64,000 nucleotides of DNA from Brevundimonas sp. SORGH_AS_0993 (GCF_030818545.1 NZ_JAUTAH010000001.1:2795001-2859000), one strand, 5' to 3'. Positions 38,438-47,954 are shown, numbered from the stretch's first letter. Notes: a model not told the origin generated them from the sequence alone. Numbers and translations are program-made.

Positions 38438-40419
38438 TCGCGGAATTCGGGGCCTTCGCCCTGGCCCTGGCCCTGGCCCTGTCAATGCTGCAGACGGGGA
38501 TGTCGGCGGCCGGGCGGGTGCGGCGCAGCCCCGTGCTTGCCGGAGCGGCCCAGGGTGCGGCCCTGGCGGCGGCGGCAGCTGTGGCCCTCAGTTTCGCGGC
38601 CCTGATCCACGCCTTCGTGGTGTCGGATTTTTCCGTCTCCAATGTCGCGGCCAACAGCCACACCGACAAGCCGATGCTGTACAAGGTCGCCGGCGCCTGG
38701 GGCAGCCACGAGGGGTCGTTGCTGCTGTGGTGCCTGGTCCTGACCGTGTTCGGCGGGGCGCTGGCGCGGGCGCGCGGCCTGCCGTTCGGGCTGAAAGCCT
38801 CGGCCGTGGCGGCGCAGGGCGCGCTGGGCTCGTTGTTCCTGGCCTTCGCCGTCTTCACCTCCAGCCCCTTCACCCGCCTCGACCCCGCGCCGTTCCAGGG
38901 CGCGTCGCTGAATCCGCTGTTGCAGGACCCGGCCCTGGCCGTGCACCCGCCGCTGCTCTACGCCGGCTATGTCGGATTTTCGGTCTGCTTCTCCTTGGCG
39001 GTCGCGGCCCTGATCGAGGGGCGGGCGCAGACGACCTTCTGGCCTGCTTGGGGGCGTTGGGTCCGGCCTTGGGCCCTCGCCAGCTGGGCCTTCCTGACCG
39101 TCGGCATCACCCTGGGGTCGTTCTGGGCCTATTATGAGCTGGGCTGGGGCGGCTGGTGGTTCTGGGACCCGGTCGAGAATGCGTCATTCATGCCCTGGCT
39201 GGCCGGCGCGGCCCTGCTGCACAGCGCCATCGTGACCGAGCGGCGCGGGGCGCTGGCGGGGTGGACGGTCTTTCTGGCTCTGTTGGCCTTCACCTTCTCC
39301 ATGCTGGGCGCCTTCCTGGTGCGGTCGGGCGTGCTGACATCGGTTCACGCCTTCGCCGTCGATCCCCAGCGCGGGCTGATGCTGTTGACCATTCTGGGCG
39401 TCACGGCGGGCGCCGCCTTCGCCCTGTTCGCCTGGCGCGCGCCCCAGCTCAAGGGCGGGGGACTGTTCGCGCCGATCAGCCGCGAGGGCGCGCTGGTGCT
39501 GAACAATCTGTTCCTGACAGCGGCGGCGGCGACGGTGCTGCTGGGCACCCTCTATCCGCTGATCCTGGAGGCGGCGTCCGGGGCGACCATTTCGGTGGGG
39601 CCGCCCTATTTCGCCGCGACCTTCGTTCCGCTGATGACGGTCGCCTTCCTGATCCTGCCCGCCGGGCCGCTGCTGGCCTGGAAGCGCGGCGACTTGATCG
39701 GCGCCTTGCAGAGGCTGATTGTCGCGGCGGGCCTGGCCGTTCTTGTCGCTCTGGCCGCCTACGCCCTGTGGGAGCCGAAAAAGGCCCTGGCCGCCGCCGG
39801 GATCGGCCTGGGCGGCTGGTTGATCCTGGGCAGCTTGTCCGAAGTTGCCGAGCGGGTGCGCCTGTTCCGCGCGCCGGGCGCCGAGACCTTGCGCCGTCTG
39901 AAGGGGCTGCCGTTGGGCGCGTGGGGGATGACCCTGGCGCATCTGGGCCTGGGCGTCTTCATCCTGGGCGCTGTGGTCGAGACGGGCTTCAAGGCCGAGG
40001 CCGCGCGCGCGCTGTCTTTGGGCCAGAGCGTGTCGGCCGGGCCGTGGACCGTGACCCTGGATCAGGTCCGTGTAGTCGAGGGGCCGAACTATCTGGCCGA
40101 ACAAGGCCAACTGACCGTGCGTCGCGCCGACGGCCGGGGCGACGCAGAGACCGTGACGGCCGAGCGACGCTTCTTCCCCGCGGGCGGGCAGACGACGACC
40201 GAGGTGGGGCTGAATTTCCGCGGGCTGGACGACGTCTATGTGGTGATCGGGGAACGCGCCGGCGGCGTGGAGCAACCGGCTTGGCTGGTGCGGCTCTATT
40301 GGAATCCCTGGGCGCGGCTGATCTTCCTGGGACCGGCGATCATGGCGCTGGGGGGACTTCTGTCGCTGATGGACCGGCGGCTCCGGCTGGGCGTCGCGCG
40401 GCGGAGGAAGACGACGTGA
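38434..40419 (+). CDS. ccmF: Haem lyase subunit CcmF (CycK)
   Basis: 661 residues from ATG 38434; the same frame is open upstream to 37903 but that part is inside ccmE. About 15 membrane helices, with the tryptophan-rich WWD domain WGGWWFWDPVENASFMPWL that binds haem, and conserved LLLWCLVL and HPPLLYAGYVGFSV regions carrying the histidine haem ligands. It joins haem from CcmE to apocytochrome c in the periplasm with CcmH. Overlaps ccmH by GTGA. Confidence 0.97.
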   Translation: MIAEFGAFALALALALSMLQTGMSAAGRVRRSPVLAGAAQGAALAAAAAVALSFAALIHAFVVSDFSVSNVAANSHTDKPMLYKVAGAWGSHEGSLLLWCLVLTVFGGALARARGLPFGLKASAVAAQGALGSLFLAFAVFTSSPFTRLDPAPFQGASLNPLLQDPALAVHPPLLYAGYVGFSVCFSLAVAALIEGRAQTTFWPAWGRWVRPWALASWAFLTVGITLGSFWAYYELGWGGWWFWDPVENASFMPWLAGAALLHSAIVTERRGALAGWTVFLALLAFTFSMLGAFLVRSGVLTSVHAFAVDPQRGLMLLTILGVTAGAAFALFAWRAPQLKGGGLFAPISREGALVLNNLFLTAAAATVLLGTLYPLILEAASGATISVGPPYFAATFVPLMTVAFLILPAGPLLAWKRGDLIGALQRLIVAAGLAVLVALAAYALWEPKKALAAAGIGLGGWLILGSLSEVAERVRLFRAPGAETLRRLKGLPLGAWGMTLAHLGLGVFILGAVVETGFKAEAARALSLGQSVSAGPWTVTLDQVRVVEGPNYLAEQGQLTVRRADGRGDAETVTAERRFFPAGGQTTTEVGLNFRGLDDVYVVIGERAGGVEQPAWLVRLYWNPWARLIFLGPAIMALGGLLSLMDRRLRLGVARRRKTT

Positions 40420-40922
40420 GGCGGTGGCTGATCATCGCCGCCGCGCCGGTTCTGGCGCTGATGCTGAGCGCGGCGGAACCGCCGGCCGCGCCGGATCGCC
40501 CCTTGCCCGACGCAGCCCAGGAGGCGCGCGCCCAGGCCCTGTTCAAGAACGTCCGCTGCGTCGTCTGCCAGCACGAGGCCATCGCCGACAGCCCGGCCGG
40601 CGTGGCGGGCGACATGCGACGACTGATTCGGGAGGAGATCGCCTCGGGCGCCACGGATCGAGAAGTGCGCGACGATCTTGTCCGTCGGTTCGGCGACTAT
40701 GTGCTGTTCACCCCGCCGATGCGGATCGGGACATGGCTGTTGTGGTTCGGACCGTTCGCCCTGGTGCTGCTGGCCGGCGCGGTCCTGGCCGTGGCGGCGC
40801 GGCGGCGGCCGGTGGAGCCGGCGCCCCTGTCGGACGAAGAAGAACGGCGGCTGGAAAACATTCTCGAAAATGAGAAGCTTCGCCGCGATCCTGACGCAAC
40901 CTCGCCTCACGACGGGCGCTAG
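40416..40922 (+). CDS. ccmH: Cytochrome c-type biogenesis protein CcmH (CycL)
   Basis: 168 residues from GTG 40416. Signal peptide, then the redox motif RCVVCQHEAIADS (usual LRC-xxCQ form), a three-helix periplasmic domain with RFGDYVLFTPP, and a C-terminal membrane helix. It keeps the apocytochrome CXXCH thiols reduced for haem attachment and completes the lyase with CcmF. Short CcmH of the alphaproteobacterial kind, because the TPR part is a separate CcmI. Confidence 0.95.
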   Translation: MRRWLIIAAAPVLALMLSAAEPPAAPDRPLPDAAQEARAQALFKNVRCVVCQHEAIADSPAGVAGDMRRLIREEIASGATDREVRDDLVRRFGDYVLFTPPMRIGTWLLWFGPFALVLLAGAVLAVAARRRPVEPAPLSDEEERRLENILENEKLRRDPDATSPHDGR

Positions 40923-41027
40923 TCGGGAACAACGATCGACGGCTGGGATTTGGCGTCGCGCCGCCCTGGCCTATATCAAACGCGAACCCGGCCTTTCGTC
41001 GCCGGACAGAGGATCGCAAGGACCACG

Positions 41028-42572
41028 ATGCTGAAGCGCAAGGAGTTCATTCTGGGGGCCGCAGCCGGCCTGACCCTGGCGGCGGCCGCGACCGCCGGAG
41101 GCGTCATCACCTGGCCCGGCGCCCATGCCGAGCCGCAGGCGGTGAACCGCATCACGCCGGTCCCAGCCAACGGCGACGCCTTCACCCCGCCGCCGGGCGC
41201 GCCCAGCAGCTTCGCCACCATCTTCGAACAGGTGGCCCCCGCCGTCGTCCAGATCGACGTGACGGTGAAGGTCGATCAACCCCAGGGCGGCGCCTTCCAG
41301 ATCCCCGGCCTGCCGTTCCAGTTTGTGCCCCCGCAAGGACAGGGCGGTCAGAACGACGAACCCCGGACGGCTCAGGGCGCCGGTTCGGGCTTCTTCATCT
41401 CGCAGGACGGCTATATCGTCACCAACAACCACGTCGTCGCCGACGCGACCGAGATCAAGGTCAAGATGTCGGACGGCCGCGAACTGCCGGCTCGCCTGAT
41501 CGGCCGCGATCCGGCGACCGACCTGGCTGTGATCAAGGTCGACGGCGACAATTTCAAATACGTCAGCTTCGAAGAGACGGCCCAACCGCGCGTTGGCGAC
41601 TGGGTCATCGCCATCGGCAACCCGTTCGGCCTGGGCGGAACGGCGACGGCTGGCATCGTTTCGGCCAAGGCCCGAGACATCGGAGGCAACGAAAACCCTT
41701 ACACCGACTTCCTTCAGATCGACGCCGCCATCAACCGGGGCAACTCGGGCGGGCCCACCTTCGACATCTACGGACGGGTCATCGGCGTGAACTCGGCGAT
41801 TCTGTCGCCTTCAGGTGGGTCTGTCGGCATTGGCTTCGCTATCCCGGCGGAAACGGCCAAGTCGATTACTGAGCGTTTGATGCGCGGCGAGACAATTGAA
41901 CGCGGCTATCTCGGTGTTCAGATCGGCAACCTGACCAGCGAGTATCGTGAAAGCTTGGGTCTGCCCGTGTCCACCAAGGGCGCCTATGTCGTGGAGGTTA
42001 CACCGGATGGTCCCGCCGCCCGCGGCGGACTTCAAGTCGGGGACGTCGTGGTGTCTCTGAATGGGCGGGCGATAGAAAGCTCGTCAGAACTGACGCGCGC
42101 CGTTGGTTCGGCCAAGCCCGGCGACAATCTGCGTCTTGAGTTGCTACGAGAAGGCCGTCGGCAGACGGTCAACGTGCGTTCGGGTGCACGACCCGCCAAT
42201 CTTGAGACAGCCAGCACAGGGTCCGACGACGAATCCGGCTCTTCGACCAATCCCGGCGCCGCCGCTGGCGAAGTGGTCGAAGGCCTGACCGTCGCGCCGG
42301 CAAGTACGGCGCTTCGGAACCGCTTCGGCCTGCCCGCCGAGGTTCAAGGTTTGGTCGTTACAGCCGTCGGACAGCAATCGCGCGCTGCCCGCCTTGGCTT
42401 CCAGCCGGGCATGGTTATCCTTCAGGCAAACGGCCGCAGCGTGGGTTCGGCTGCGGACCTTAAGGGTGCGGTCGAGGCGGTCAAAACGGCTGGCCGGCCG
42501 GGGATTCTTCTGCTGATGCGGACGCCTCGCGGCAACTCGCCGGTCGTTTTGCCGCTGCAAGACAAGAACTGA
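41028..42572 (+). CDS. DegP/HtrA-type periplasmic serine protease
   Basis: 514 residues from ATG 41028 (AAGGA five bases upstream). Signal region near residues 8-35, then the trypsin-like domain with His in TNNHVV, Asp in ATDLAVIKV and Ser in GNSGGP, followed by two PDZ domains (YLGVQIGNLT and, after a Ser/Asp-rich linker, AVGQQSRAARLGFQPG). It degrades or refolds misfolded envelope proteins. The 3' half from about 41815 uses visibly more A/T-ending codons than the 5' half. It follows ccmH by 105 bp and ends before a strong hairpin. Confidence 0.95.
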   Translation: MLKRKEFILGAAAGLTLAAAATAGGVITWPGAHAEPQAVNRITPVPANGDAFTPPPGAPSSFATIFEQVAPAVVQIDVTVKVDQPQGGAFQIPGLPFQFVPPQGQGGQNDEPRTAQGAGSGFFISQDGYIVTNNHVVADATEIKVKMSDGRELPARLIGRDPATDLAVIKVDGDNFKYVSFEETAQPRVGDWVIAIGNPFGLGGTATAGIVSAKARDIGGNENPYTDFLQIDAAINRGNSGGPTFDIYGRVIGVNSAILSPSGGSVGIGFAIPAETAKSITERLMRGETIERGYLGVQIGNLTSEYRESLGLPVSTKGAYVVEVTPDGPAARGGLQVGDVVVSLNGRAIESSSELTRAVGSAKPGDNLRLELLREGRRQTVNVRSGARPANLETASTGSDDESGSSTNPGAAAGEVVEGLTVAPASTALRNRFGLPAEVQGLVVTAVGQQSRAARLGFQPGMVILQANGRSVGSAADLKGAVEAVKTAGRPGILLLMRTPRGNSPVVLPLQDKN

Positions 42573-42601
42573 TCGGCATTCTGACCAAGCCTTAACTCGT
42601 C

Positions 42602-42637
42602 AATCGCCGCCGATGCGCTACCATCGGCGGCGATTTT
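42602..42637 (+). terminator. Strong hairpin/terminator after the DegP gene
   Basis: AATCGCCGCCGAT (42602-42614) pairs perfectly over 13 bases with ATCGGCGGCGATT (42623-42635), loop of eight, followed by only a short T run (TTTT-G). It stands 30 bp after the protease stop and 18 bp before the response-regulator start, so it may be a leaky terminator. Confidence 0.7.
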
Positions 42638-42655
42638 GATTCCGGGAGGGGTTCG

Positions 42656-43327
42656 ATGCGGATTCTGGTGGTTGAGGATGACGCCGAGGCGGCGACCGCC
42701 ATGGTGCGGGGCCTGTCCGAAGCGGGGCATGACGTCACCCACGCCGTGGACGGCGCCTTCGGCCTGCTGGAGACGCAAAAGGGCGGCTACGACGTCTATG
42801 TGGTGGACCGGATGATGCCGCGACTGGACGGGGTCGGCATGGTCGAGACGGTTCGCAAGGGGGGCGATCAGACGCCGGTCCTGTTCCTGTCGGCTCTGGG
42901 CGAGGTCGAGGACCGGGTCACGGGCCTGAAGGCCGGCGCCGACGACTATCTGGTCAAGCCCTACGCCTTCGCCGAACTGATCGCGCGGGTCGAGGCCCTG
43001 GCCCGGCGGCGTGAGACCGGCGGGGTGCAGACCGTGCTGAAGGTCGGCGACCTGGAGATGAACCTGATCGGCCGCACCGTGCATCGCGGCGCGACCGAGA
43101 TCGATCTTCAACCGCGCGAGTTCCAGTTGCTGGAATTCCTGATGCGCCACGCCGGCCAGTCGGTGACGCGCACCATGCTGCTGGAAAAGGTCTGGGAATA
43201 CCATTTCGACCCCCAGACCAACGTCATCGACGTTCATATCAGCCGCCTGCGTTCCAAGATCGACAAGGGCTTCGACCGCGCCATGCTGCAGACCGTGCGC
43301 GGGGCGGGGTATCGGTTGGAGGCTTGA
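42656..43327 (+). CDS. OmpR-family response regulator
   Basis: 223 residues, ATG 42656 after GGGAGGGG. The receiver domain has VVEDD, the phospho-acceptor Asp in VVDRMMPRLDG, and the lysine of LVKPYAF. The winged-helix output domain ends with NVIDVHISRLRSKID and VRGAGYRLE. It binds DNA when phosphorylated by the histidine kinase encoded downstream. Its place beside a DegP protease suggests an envelope stress circuit, but the target genes are not visible. Confidence 0.95.
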   Translation: MRILVVEDDAEAATAMVRGLSEAGHDVTHAVDGAFGLLETQKGGYDVYVVDRMMPRLDGVGMVETVRKGGDQTPVLFLSALGEVEDRVTGLKAGADDYLVKPYAFAELIARVEALARRRETGGVQTVLKVGDLEMNLIGRTVHRGATEIDLQPREFQLLEFLMRHAGQSVTRTMLLEKVWEYHFDPQTNVIDVHISRLRSKIDKGFDRAMLQTVRGAGYRLEA

Positions 43328-43331
43328 GTCT

Positions 43332-43455
43332 AGTGGCGAGTAGTGAATGGCGAGTGGCGAGGGGGTGAGACAAGCGGGGCGAGCTTGGCTGCATACGGCG
43401 CTGCGCAAGGTTTTGCGGCGGCTTGCTCGCCACTCGCCACTCGCCACTCGTCACT
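43332..43455. repeat. Tandem-repeat hairpin between response regulator and histidine kinase
   Basis: The left arm (43332-43361) and right arm (43426-43455) are 30 bases each and complementary at 26 positions. Both are built from repeats of the unit GTGGCGA or its complement TCGCCAC. The loop of 64 bases includes a smaller dyad around GCGCTGCGCAAGG. The hairpin ends eight bases before the kinase ATG, leaving no room for a normal ribosome site. Confidence 0.75.
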
Positions 43456-43463
43456 AAAAACCC

Positions 43464-44882
43464 ATGCGCCTTCCCTCTCTCCTTCGCCGCACGCCGTTTC
43501 GGCTGACGCTGCTGTTCCTGGCGCTGTTCGTGGCGGCGGCGGGGGCGATCCTGGCCTATGTCTATTTCGCCTCGGCGTCCGAGGCCCAGGCGCGGGCGCG
43601 TGCGGACGTGGAGGGCGAACTGGGCGCCTTGACCGCCATCCACCGCACGCGCGGCGTCGACGCCCTGAACCAGGCCCTGGTCGAACGCACCATTCGCGGC
43701 GGACCCTATCTGTATCTGCTGACCGGGCCGGACGGCAGGATCGTCACCGGCAACCTGTCGGTCATGCCTTTCGACCTGAAGGAGGCCCGCCGCGAAGGCG
43801 TTGGCGAATGGAGCACCTTTCGCCTGACCAGCACCGACGCCGACGGCCGGGTGGAGGCCCGACGATCCATCGGCGTCATCATGCCCCTGTCCGGCGGCGA
43901 CACCCTGTTCGTCGGCGAGGACATCGGCGGGATCGAGGAATATCTGTCGCGCCTGACCCAGGCCCTGTGGGGCGCGATGGGTCTGGTCATGCTGCTGGGG
44001 CTGGCCGGCGGCCTCTACATCAGCCGGCGGGTGGAGCGGTCGATGGCGGGGCTGAACCAGGTGGTCCAGGCGGTGCAGGAAGGGGACCTGAAGGTGCGGG
44101 CGCCCGTGCGTCAGGCCGGCGACGAACTGGATGAACTGGGCCAAGGGCTGAACACCATGCTGGATCGGCTGGAGTCCTCAATGGCCTCGATCCGCCATGC
44201 GGGCGACGCCATCGCCCACGACCTGCGTTCGCCCCTGACGCGGATGAGGGCGAAGCTGGAGGTGGCGCTGATCGACGCCGAGGCAGGCAAGATCGACGGC
44301 GTCGACGCCCTGGGCATCGCCCTGGACGAGGCGGATCACCTCTTGAAGACCTTCAACACCGTCCTGGCCATCGCCCGGCTGCAGGCGGGGGGCGCGCCCG
44401 ATCCCCAGGTCATGGACGCCGCCCAACTGGCCGCCGACATGGCCGAACTGTACGAACCCGCCGCCGAGGACAAGGACATCGACTTCTCGTCCGAGATCGA
44501 AACCGGATTGATGATCGAGGGCAACCAGCCGTTCCTGGCCCAGGCCCTGGCCAATCTGATCGACAACGCCATAAAATACACCCCGGCCGGCGGGGCGGTG
44601 AAGCTGCGGGCGCGCAGGCGGTCCTCGGGCGAGATCGAATATTCGGTGACGGACACCGGCCCCGGCGTGCCGGAGGAGGACCGTGAACGGGTCGTCCAGC
44701 GGTTCGTGCGTCTGGACAGCAGCCGCACCGAGCCCGGCTCGGGCCTGGGCCTGTCTCTGGTGACGGCGGTGGCCGAGGCGCACGGCGGGCGCGTGGTGCT
44801 GGACGAAGGCCCCGGCGCCTATGGCGGCTTCGGCCCCGGCCTGCGGGTGGCGCTGGTGCTGCCGCCAGCCGGGCAGACTTAG
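43464..44882 (+). CDS. Sensor histidine kinase
   Basis: 472 residues. First membrane helix LTLLFLALFVAAAGAILAYV, a periplasmic sensor of about 120 residues, second helix (ALWGAMGLVMLLGLAGGLYI), a HAMP domain, then the H-box DAIAHDLRSPLTRMRAKLE with the phospho-accepting His, and the ATPase domain with NLIDNAIKYTP (N-box), DTGPGVPEED (G1) and GSGLGLSLV (G2). It phosphorylates the upstream OmpR-type regulator. No Shine-Dalgarno is evident: the preceding space is filled by the tandem-repeat hairpin. Stimulus unknown. Confidence 0.93.
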   Translation: MRLPSLLRRTPFRLTLLFLALFVAAAGAILAYVYFASASEAQARARADVEGELGALTAIHRTRGVDALNQALVERTIRGGPYLYLLTGPDGRIVTGNLSVMPFDLKEARREGVGEWSTFRLTSTDADGRVEARRSIGVIMPLSGGDTLFVGEDIGGIEEYLSRLTQALWGAMGLVMLLGLAGGLYISRRVERSMAGLNQVVQAVQEGDLKVRAPVRQAGDELDELGQGLNTMLDRLESSMASIRHAGDAIAHDLRSPLTRMRAKLEVALIDAEAGKIDGVDALGIALDEADHLLKTFNTVLAIARLQAGGAPDPQVMDAAQLAADMAELYEPAAEDKDIDFSSEIETGLMIEGNQPFLAQALANLIDNAIKYTPAGGAVKLRARRRSSGEIEYSVTDTGPGVPEEDRERVVQRFVRLDSSRTEPGSGLGLSLVTAVAEAHGGRVVLDEGPGAYGGFGPGLRVALVLPPAGQT

Positions 44883-44889
44883 AGATTGC

Positions 44890-45014
44890 CGCTCATCCCG
44901 GCGAAAGCCGGTACCCGTTTCTTTGGGCGCGCCGCCTTGTGGCGCGTGTCAGGATTGTGGTCCAACGCTGTGCCGAGCGAAAGCGCTGGGGCCCGGCTTT
45001 CGTCGGGATGAGCG
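44890..45014. repeat. 125-bp palindromic intergenic element, copy 1
   Basis: The outer arms CGCTCATCCCGGCGAAAGCC-GG (44890-44911) and 44993-45014 are inverted repeats of 22 bases with 21 matching. Inner dyads include GGGCGCGCC and CGCT-GAGCGAAAGCG. The element fills nearly all the space between the kinase stop and glnE, ending nine bases before the glnE ATG. A second element of the same length and arm sequence lies before hisIE. Confidence 0.8.
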
Positions 45015-45023
45015 GATGATTTT

Positions 45024-47954
45024 ATGGCCGACACCAATACCTGCGTGACGATCCCGCTGGGTCAGACGATCAAGCCCGCCGGTCCGGTCATAAACCCTGC
45101 TGCCGCCGACCGCCTGCTGGAGACTCTGATCGAGGCCGCCGACGCCGAAGGCTGGCGCGACATGCTGAACGCCGCGTGGCCCGCCCTTGCGCCCGTGGCC
45201 GGCGCCGCTCCCTATCTGGCGGGCTTGATGCGTCGCCGCCCGGCCCATCTACGACGTCTGCTGGAGGCCGAACCGGGAGAGAGTCTGGAGCGGACGCTGC
45301 GCGCGACGGATGCGCTGGTGGGGGAACCCGACGATGTGCGCGCGCCCTTGCGGGTGCTGAAGGCCGATCTGCACCTGCTGACGGCCTTGGCCGATCTGGG
45401 CGGAGTCTGGGGGCTGGATCAGGTCACGGGCGCCCTGTCCCGGTTCGCCGACGCCGCCTGCCGGGCCGCCCTGCGCGCTGTCGCCGCCGAGCAGCGGGCG
45501 AGGGGTCGGCTGATCGCCCCGCCTGACGAGACGCGCGGCCCGATCCCAGGTCTGTTCGGCCTGGCCATGGGCAAGCACGGCGCAAACGAACTGAACTACT
45601 CCTCCGACATCGACATCTCCCTCTTCTTCGAGCCGCGTTTGATGGGGCTGGCCCTGCGCGAGGGCGAAGAGATGCAGGACTTCGCCAACCGGGTCGGGAA
45701 GGGTCTGGCGACCCTGCTCAGCGAACGGACGGCCGACGGCTATGTCTTCCGCGTCGATCTGCGTCTGCGGCCCGATCCGTCCTCGACCCCGCCGGTGGTC
45801 GCCGCCCCCATGGCCCTGGCCTATTACGAGAGCGTGGGCCAGAACTGGGAAAGGGCGGCCTTCATCAAGGCCCGGCCCGTGCTGGGCGACGCGCGGGCGG
45901 CCGCGCGGTTCCAGAAGGCCCTGATCCCCTTCGTCTGGCGCCGCAGCCTGGATTACGCCGCCGTTCTGGACATCCAGTCGATCAAGAAACAGATTCACGT
46001 CCACAAGACCGGCGAGGGGCTTGAAGCCGCCGGCGCCAATCTGAAACTCGGGCGCGGCGGCATCCGCGAGATCGAATTCTACGCCCAGACCCAGCAACTG
46101 ATCCTGGCCGGGCGCGATCAGGGCCTTCGAGCAAGCCGGACGCTGGAGGCGCTCCAAGCGCTCGCCGATGCGGGGCATGTGTCACAAGCCGTCGTCGAAG
46201 CGCTGTCGGCGGCCTATGTCGAACTGCGCGGCCTGGAACACCGGGTCCAGATGCTGGAGGACGAACAGACCCACCGCCTGCCCGAGGACGATGCACGGCG
46301 CGCGTCGGTCGCGGCCCTGGCGGGCTGGGCGAACCTGGGCGCGTTCGACGCCCATGTCGAGGCCCTGCTGGCCCGTGTCAACGCCCGCTATGGCGAGTTG
46401 TTCGAGGGTGGGGAGGACCTGGACTCCAGCTATGGCAGCCTCGTCTTCACCGGGGTCGAGAACGATCCCGAGACCCTGGCCACCCTGACCCGCATGGGCT
46501 TCACAGAGGCCGCCTCGGTGGCCGACACCATCCGCAGCTGGCACCATGGGCGCATTCCCGCGACCCGGACCGAACGCGGGCGCGAGTTGTTCACCCGGCT
46601 GGCCCCGCGCCTGTTGGAGGCCCTGGCGCGGACGGGGGCGCCCGACGACGCCTTTCGCCGGTTCGCCGTCTTCTTTTCGGGCCTGGCGGCGGGGGTTCAG
46701 GTCCAGGCCCTGTTTTTGAACCAGCCTAAGCTGTTCGAGATGGTTCTGGGCGTCATGGCCTTTGCGCCGCGCCTGGCCCGCACCCTGGGCCGTCAGCCGG
46801 CGACCCTGGACGGGGTGCTGGACGCGCGCTTCCTGACCGATCTCTCGGACGAGAGCGGCCTGACCGAACAGATGATGCAGGAGGCCGGCGAGAGCGAGGA
46901 TTTCGAGGGGGCGATGAACGCCGTGCGCCGTCTGCACCGCGAACAGATGTTCCGCATCGGCATCCACGCCCTGACCGGGCGCGCCGGGCCGGAAGCGGCG
47001 GGGCGCGCCTACGCCGCTCTGGCCGACGCCGTCATGCGGACCCTGTCGCCGGCGGCCTTGGCCGAGACGGAGCGGCTGGGCGGAGGCTTTCCCGGCGCGG
47101 TCGCCGTGGTGGCCCTGGGCAAGGCCGGTTCACGGGAGATGACGGCCGGGTCCGATCTTGACCTGATGACCCTGTACGAGGCGCCGCGCGAGGCTCAGTC
47201 CAAGATCAAGGGCTGGGGCGCGGAGGTCTTCTACGCCCGTTTCACCCAGCGGCTGATCGCGGCCCTGTCGGCCCATACCGCAGAGGGCGGGTTGTACGAA
47301 GTGGACATGCGGCTGCGGCCGACCGGATCAAAGGGGCCGGTGTCGGTGCGGTTGAGCGCCTTTGACGACTATTACGCCTCTGAGGCCGAAACCTGGGAGT
47401 TCATGGTTCTGACCCGCGCGCGCGTGGTCTGGGCCAGCGATCCGGCCTTTGGGGCGAAGGTGGCCGAGGTCATCGAGGCGGCGCTGCGTCGGCCGCGTCC
47501 CGACGTCGATGTGGCCGACGACGTGCGTCGGATGCGGGCCCTGATGGACCGGGAGCGTCGGCCGCACGGCTTCTGGGACCTGAAGCTGTCGCCAGGCGGT
47601 CAGGTGGACGCCGAGTTCACGGCCCAGTTCCGTCAGCTTCAGGCCGCCGCCGCGGGCCGGCCCTTGACCCTGTCGACCCTGGACGCCTTGTCCGGCGATC
47701 CAGTCCTGGCCGAGGCCTGGCGGGTGCAGCAGCGGCTGGCGCATCTGCTGGCGGCAGCGTTCGAAGGGCGGGTCGATCCCGAGGCGGAGCCCGCCGTCTT
47801 CCAGCTTCGCCTGGCCGAGGCCGCCGGCGCGCGCGATTTCGAGACGCTGAAGGTGGAACTGGCCGATCTGCGGGCGCGGGCTCGATGGGCTTTCGAACGC
47901 GCGACTTCGATCCCCCGCGACGGAGAGTCGGAGCCGCCGCGTTCAATCTCCTGA
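45024..47954 (+). CDS. glnE: Bifunctional glutamine synthetase adenylyltransferase / adenylyl-removing enzyme
   Basis: 976 residues, the usual size. Two nucleotidyltransferase domains are visible: the N-terminal deadenylylation domain with LAMGKHGANELNYSSDIDIS and the C-terminal adenylylation domain with VALGKAGSREMTAGSDLDLM, each bearing the G-S/G-D-x-D metal site. A central helical domain links them. It turns glutamine synthetase off or on according to PII and glutamine. It follows the two-component pair, an order kept in Caulobacteraceae. Its leader is the 125-bp palindromic element. Confidence 0.96.
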   Translation: MADTNTCVTIPLGQTIKPAGPVINPAAADRLLETLIEAADAEGWRDMLNAAWPALAPVAGAAPYLAGLMRRRPAHLRRLLEAEPGESLERTLRATDALVGEPDDVRAPLRVLKADLHLLTALADLGGVWGLDQVTGALSRFADAACRAALRAVAAEQRARGRLIAPPDETRGPIPGLFGLAMGKHGANELNYSSDIDISLFFEPRLMGLALREGEEMQDFANRVGKGLATLLSERTADGYVFRVDLRLRPDPSSTPPVVAAPMALAYYESVGQNWERAAFIKARPVLGDARAAARFQKALIPFVWRRSLDYAAVLDIQSIKKQIHVHKTGEGLEAAGANLKLGRGGIREIEFYAQTQQLILAGRDQGLRASRTLEALQALADAGHVSQAVVEALSAAYVELRGLEHRVQMLEDEQTHRLPEDDARRASVAALAGWANLGAFDAHVEALLARVNARYGELFEGGEDLDSSYGSLVFTGVENDPETLATLTRMGFTEAASVADTIRSWHHGRIPATRTERGRELFTRLAPRLLEALARTGAPDDAFRRFAVFFSGLAAGVQVQALFLNQPKLFEMVLGVMAFAPRLARTLGRQPATLDGVLDARFLTDLSDESGLTEQMMQEAGESEDFEGAMNAVRRLHREQMFRIGIHALTGRAGPEAAGRAYAALADAVMRTLSPAALAETERLGGGFPGAVAVVALGKAGSREMTAGSDLDLMTLYEAPREAQSKIKGWGAEVFYARFTQRLIAALSAHTAEGGLYEVDMRLRPTGSKGPVSVRLSAFDDYYASEAETWEFMVLTRARVVWASDPAFGAKVAEVIEAALRRPRPDVDVADDVRRMRALMDRERRPHGFWDLKLSPGGQVDAEFTAQFRQLQAAAAGRPLTLSTLDALSGDPVLAEAWRVQQRLAHLLAAAFEGRVDPEAEPAVFQLRLAEAAGARDFETLKVELADLRARARWAFERATSIPRDGESEPPRSIS

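Noticed and set aside
43332..43455. CRISPR array
   Set aside because: The repeated units are 7-9 bases, adjacent and without spacers, and the two arms are inverted, not direct. No cas genes are present.
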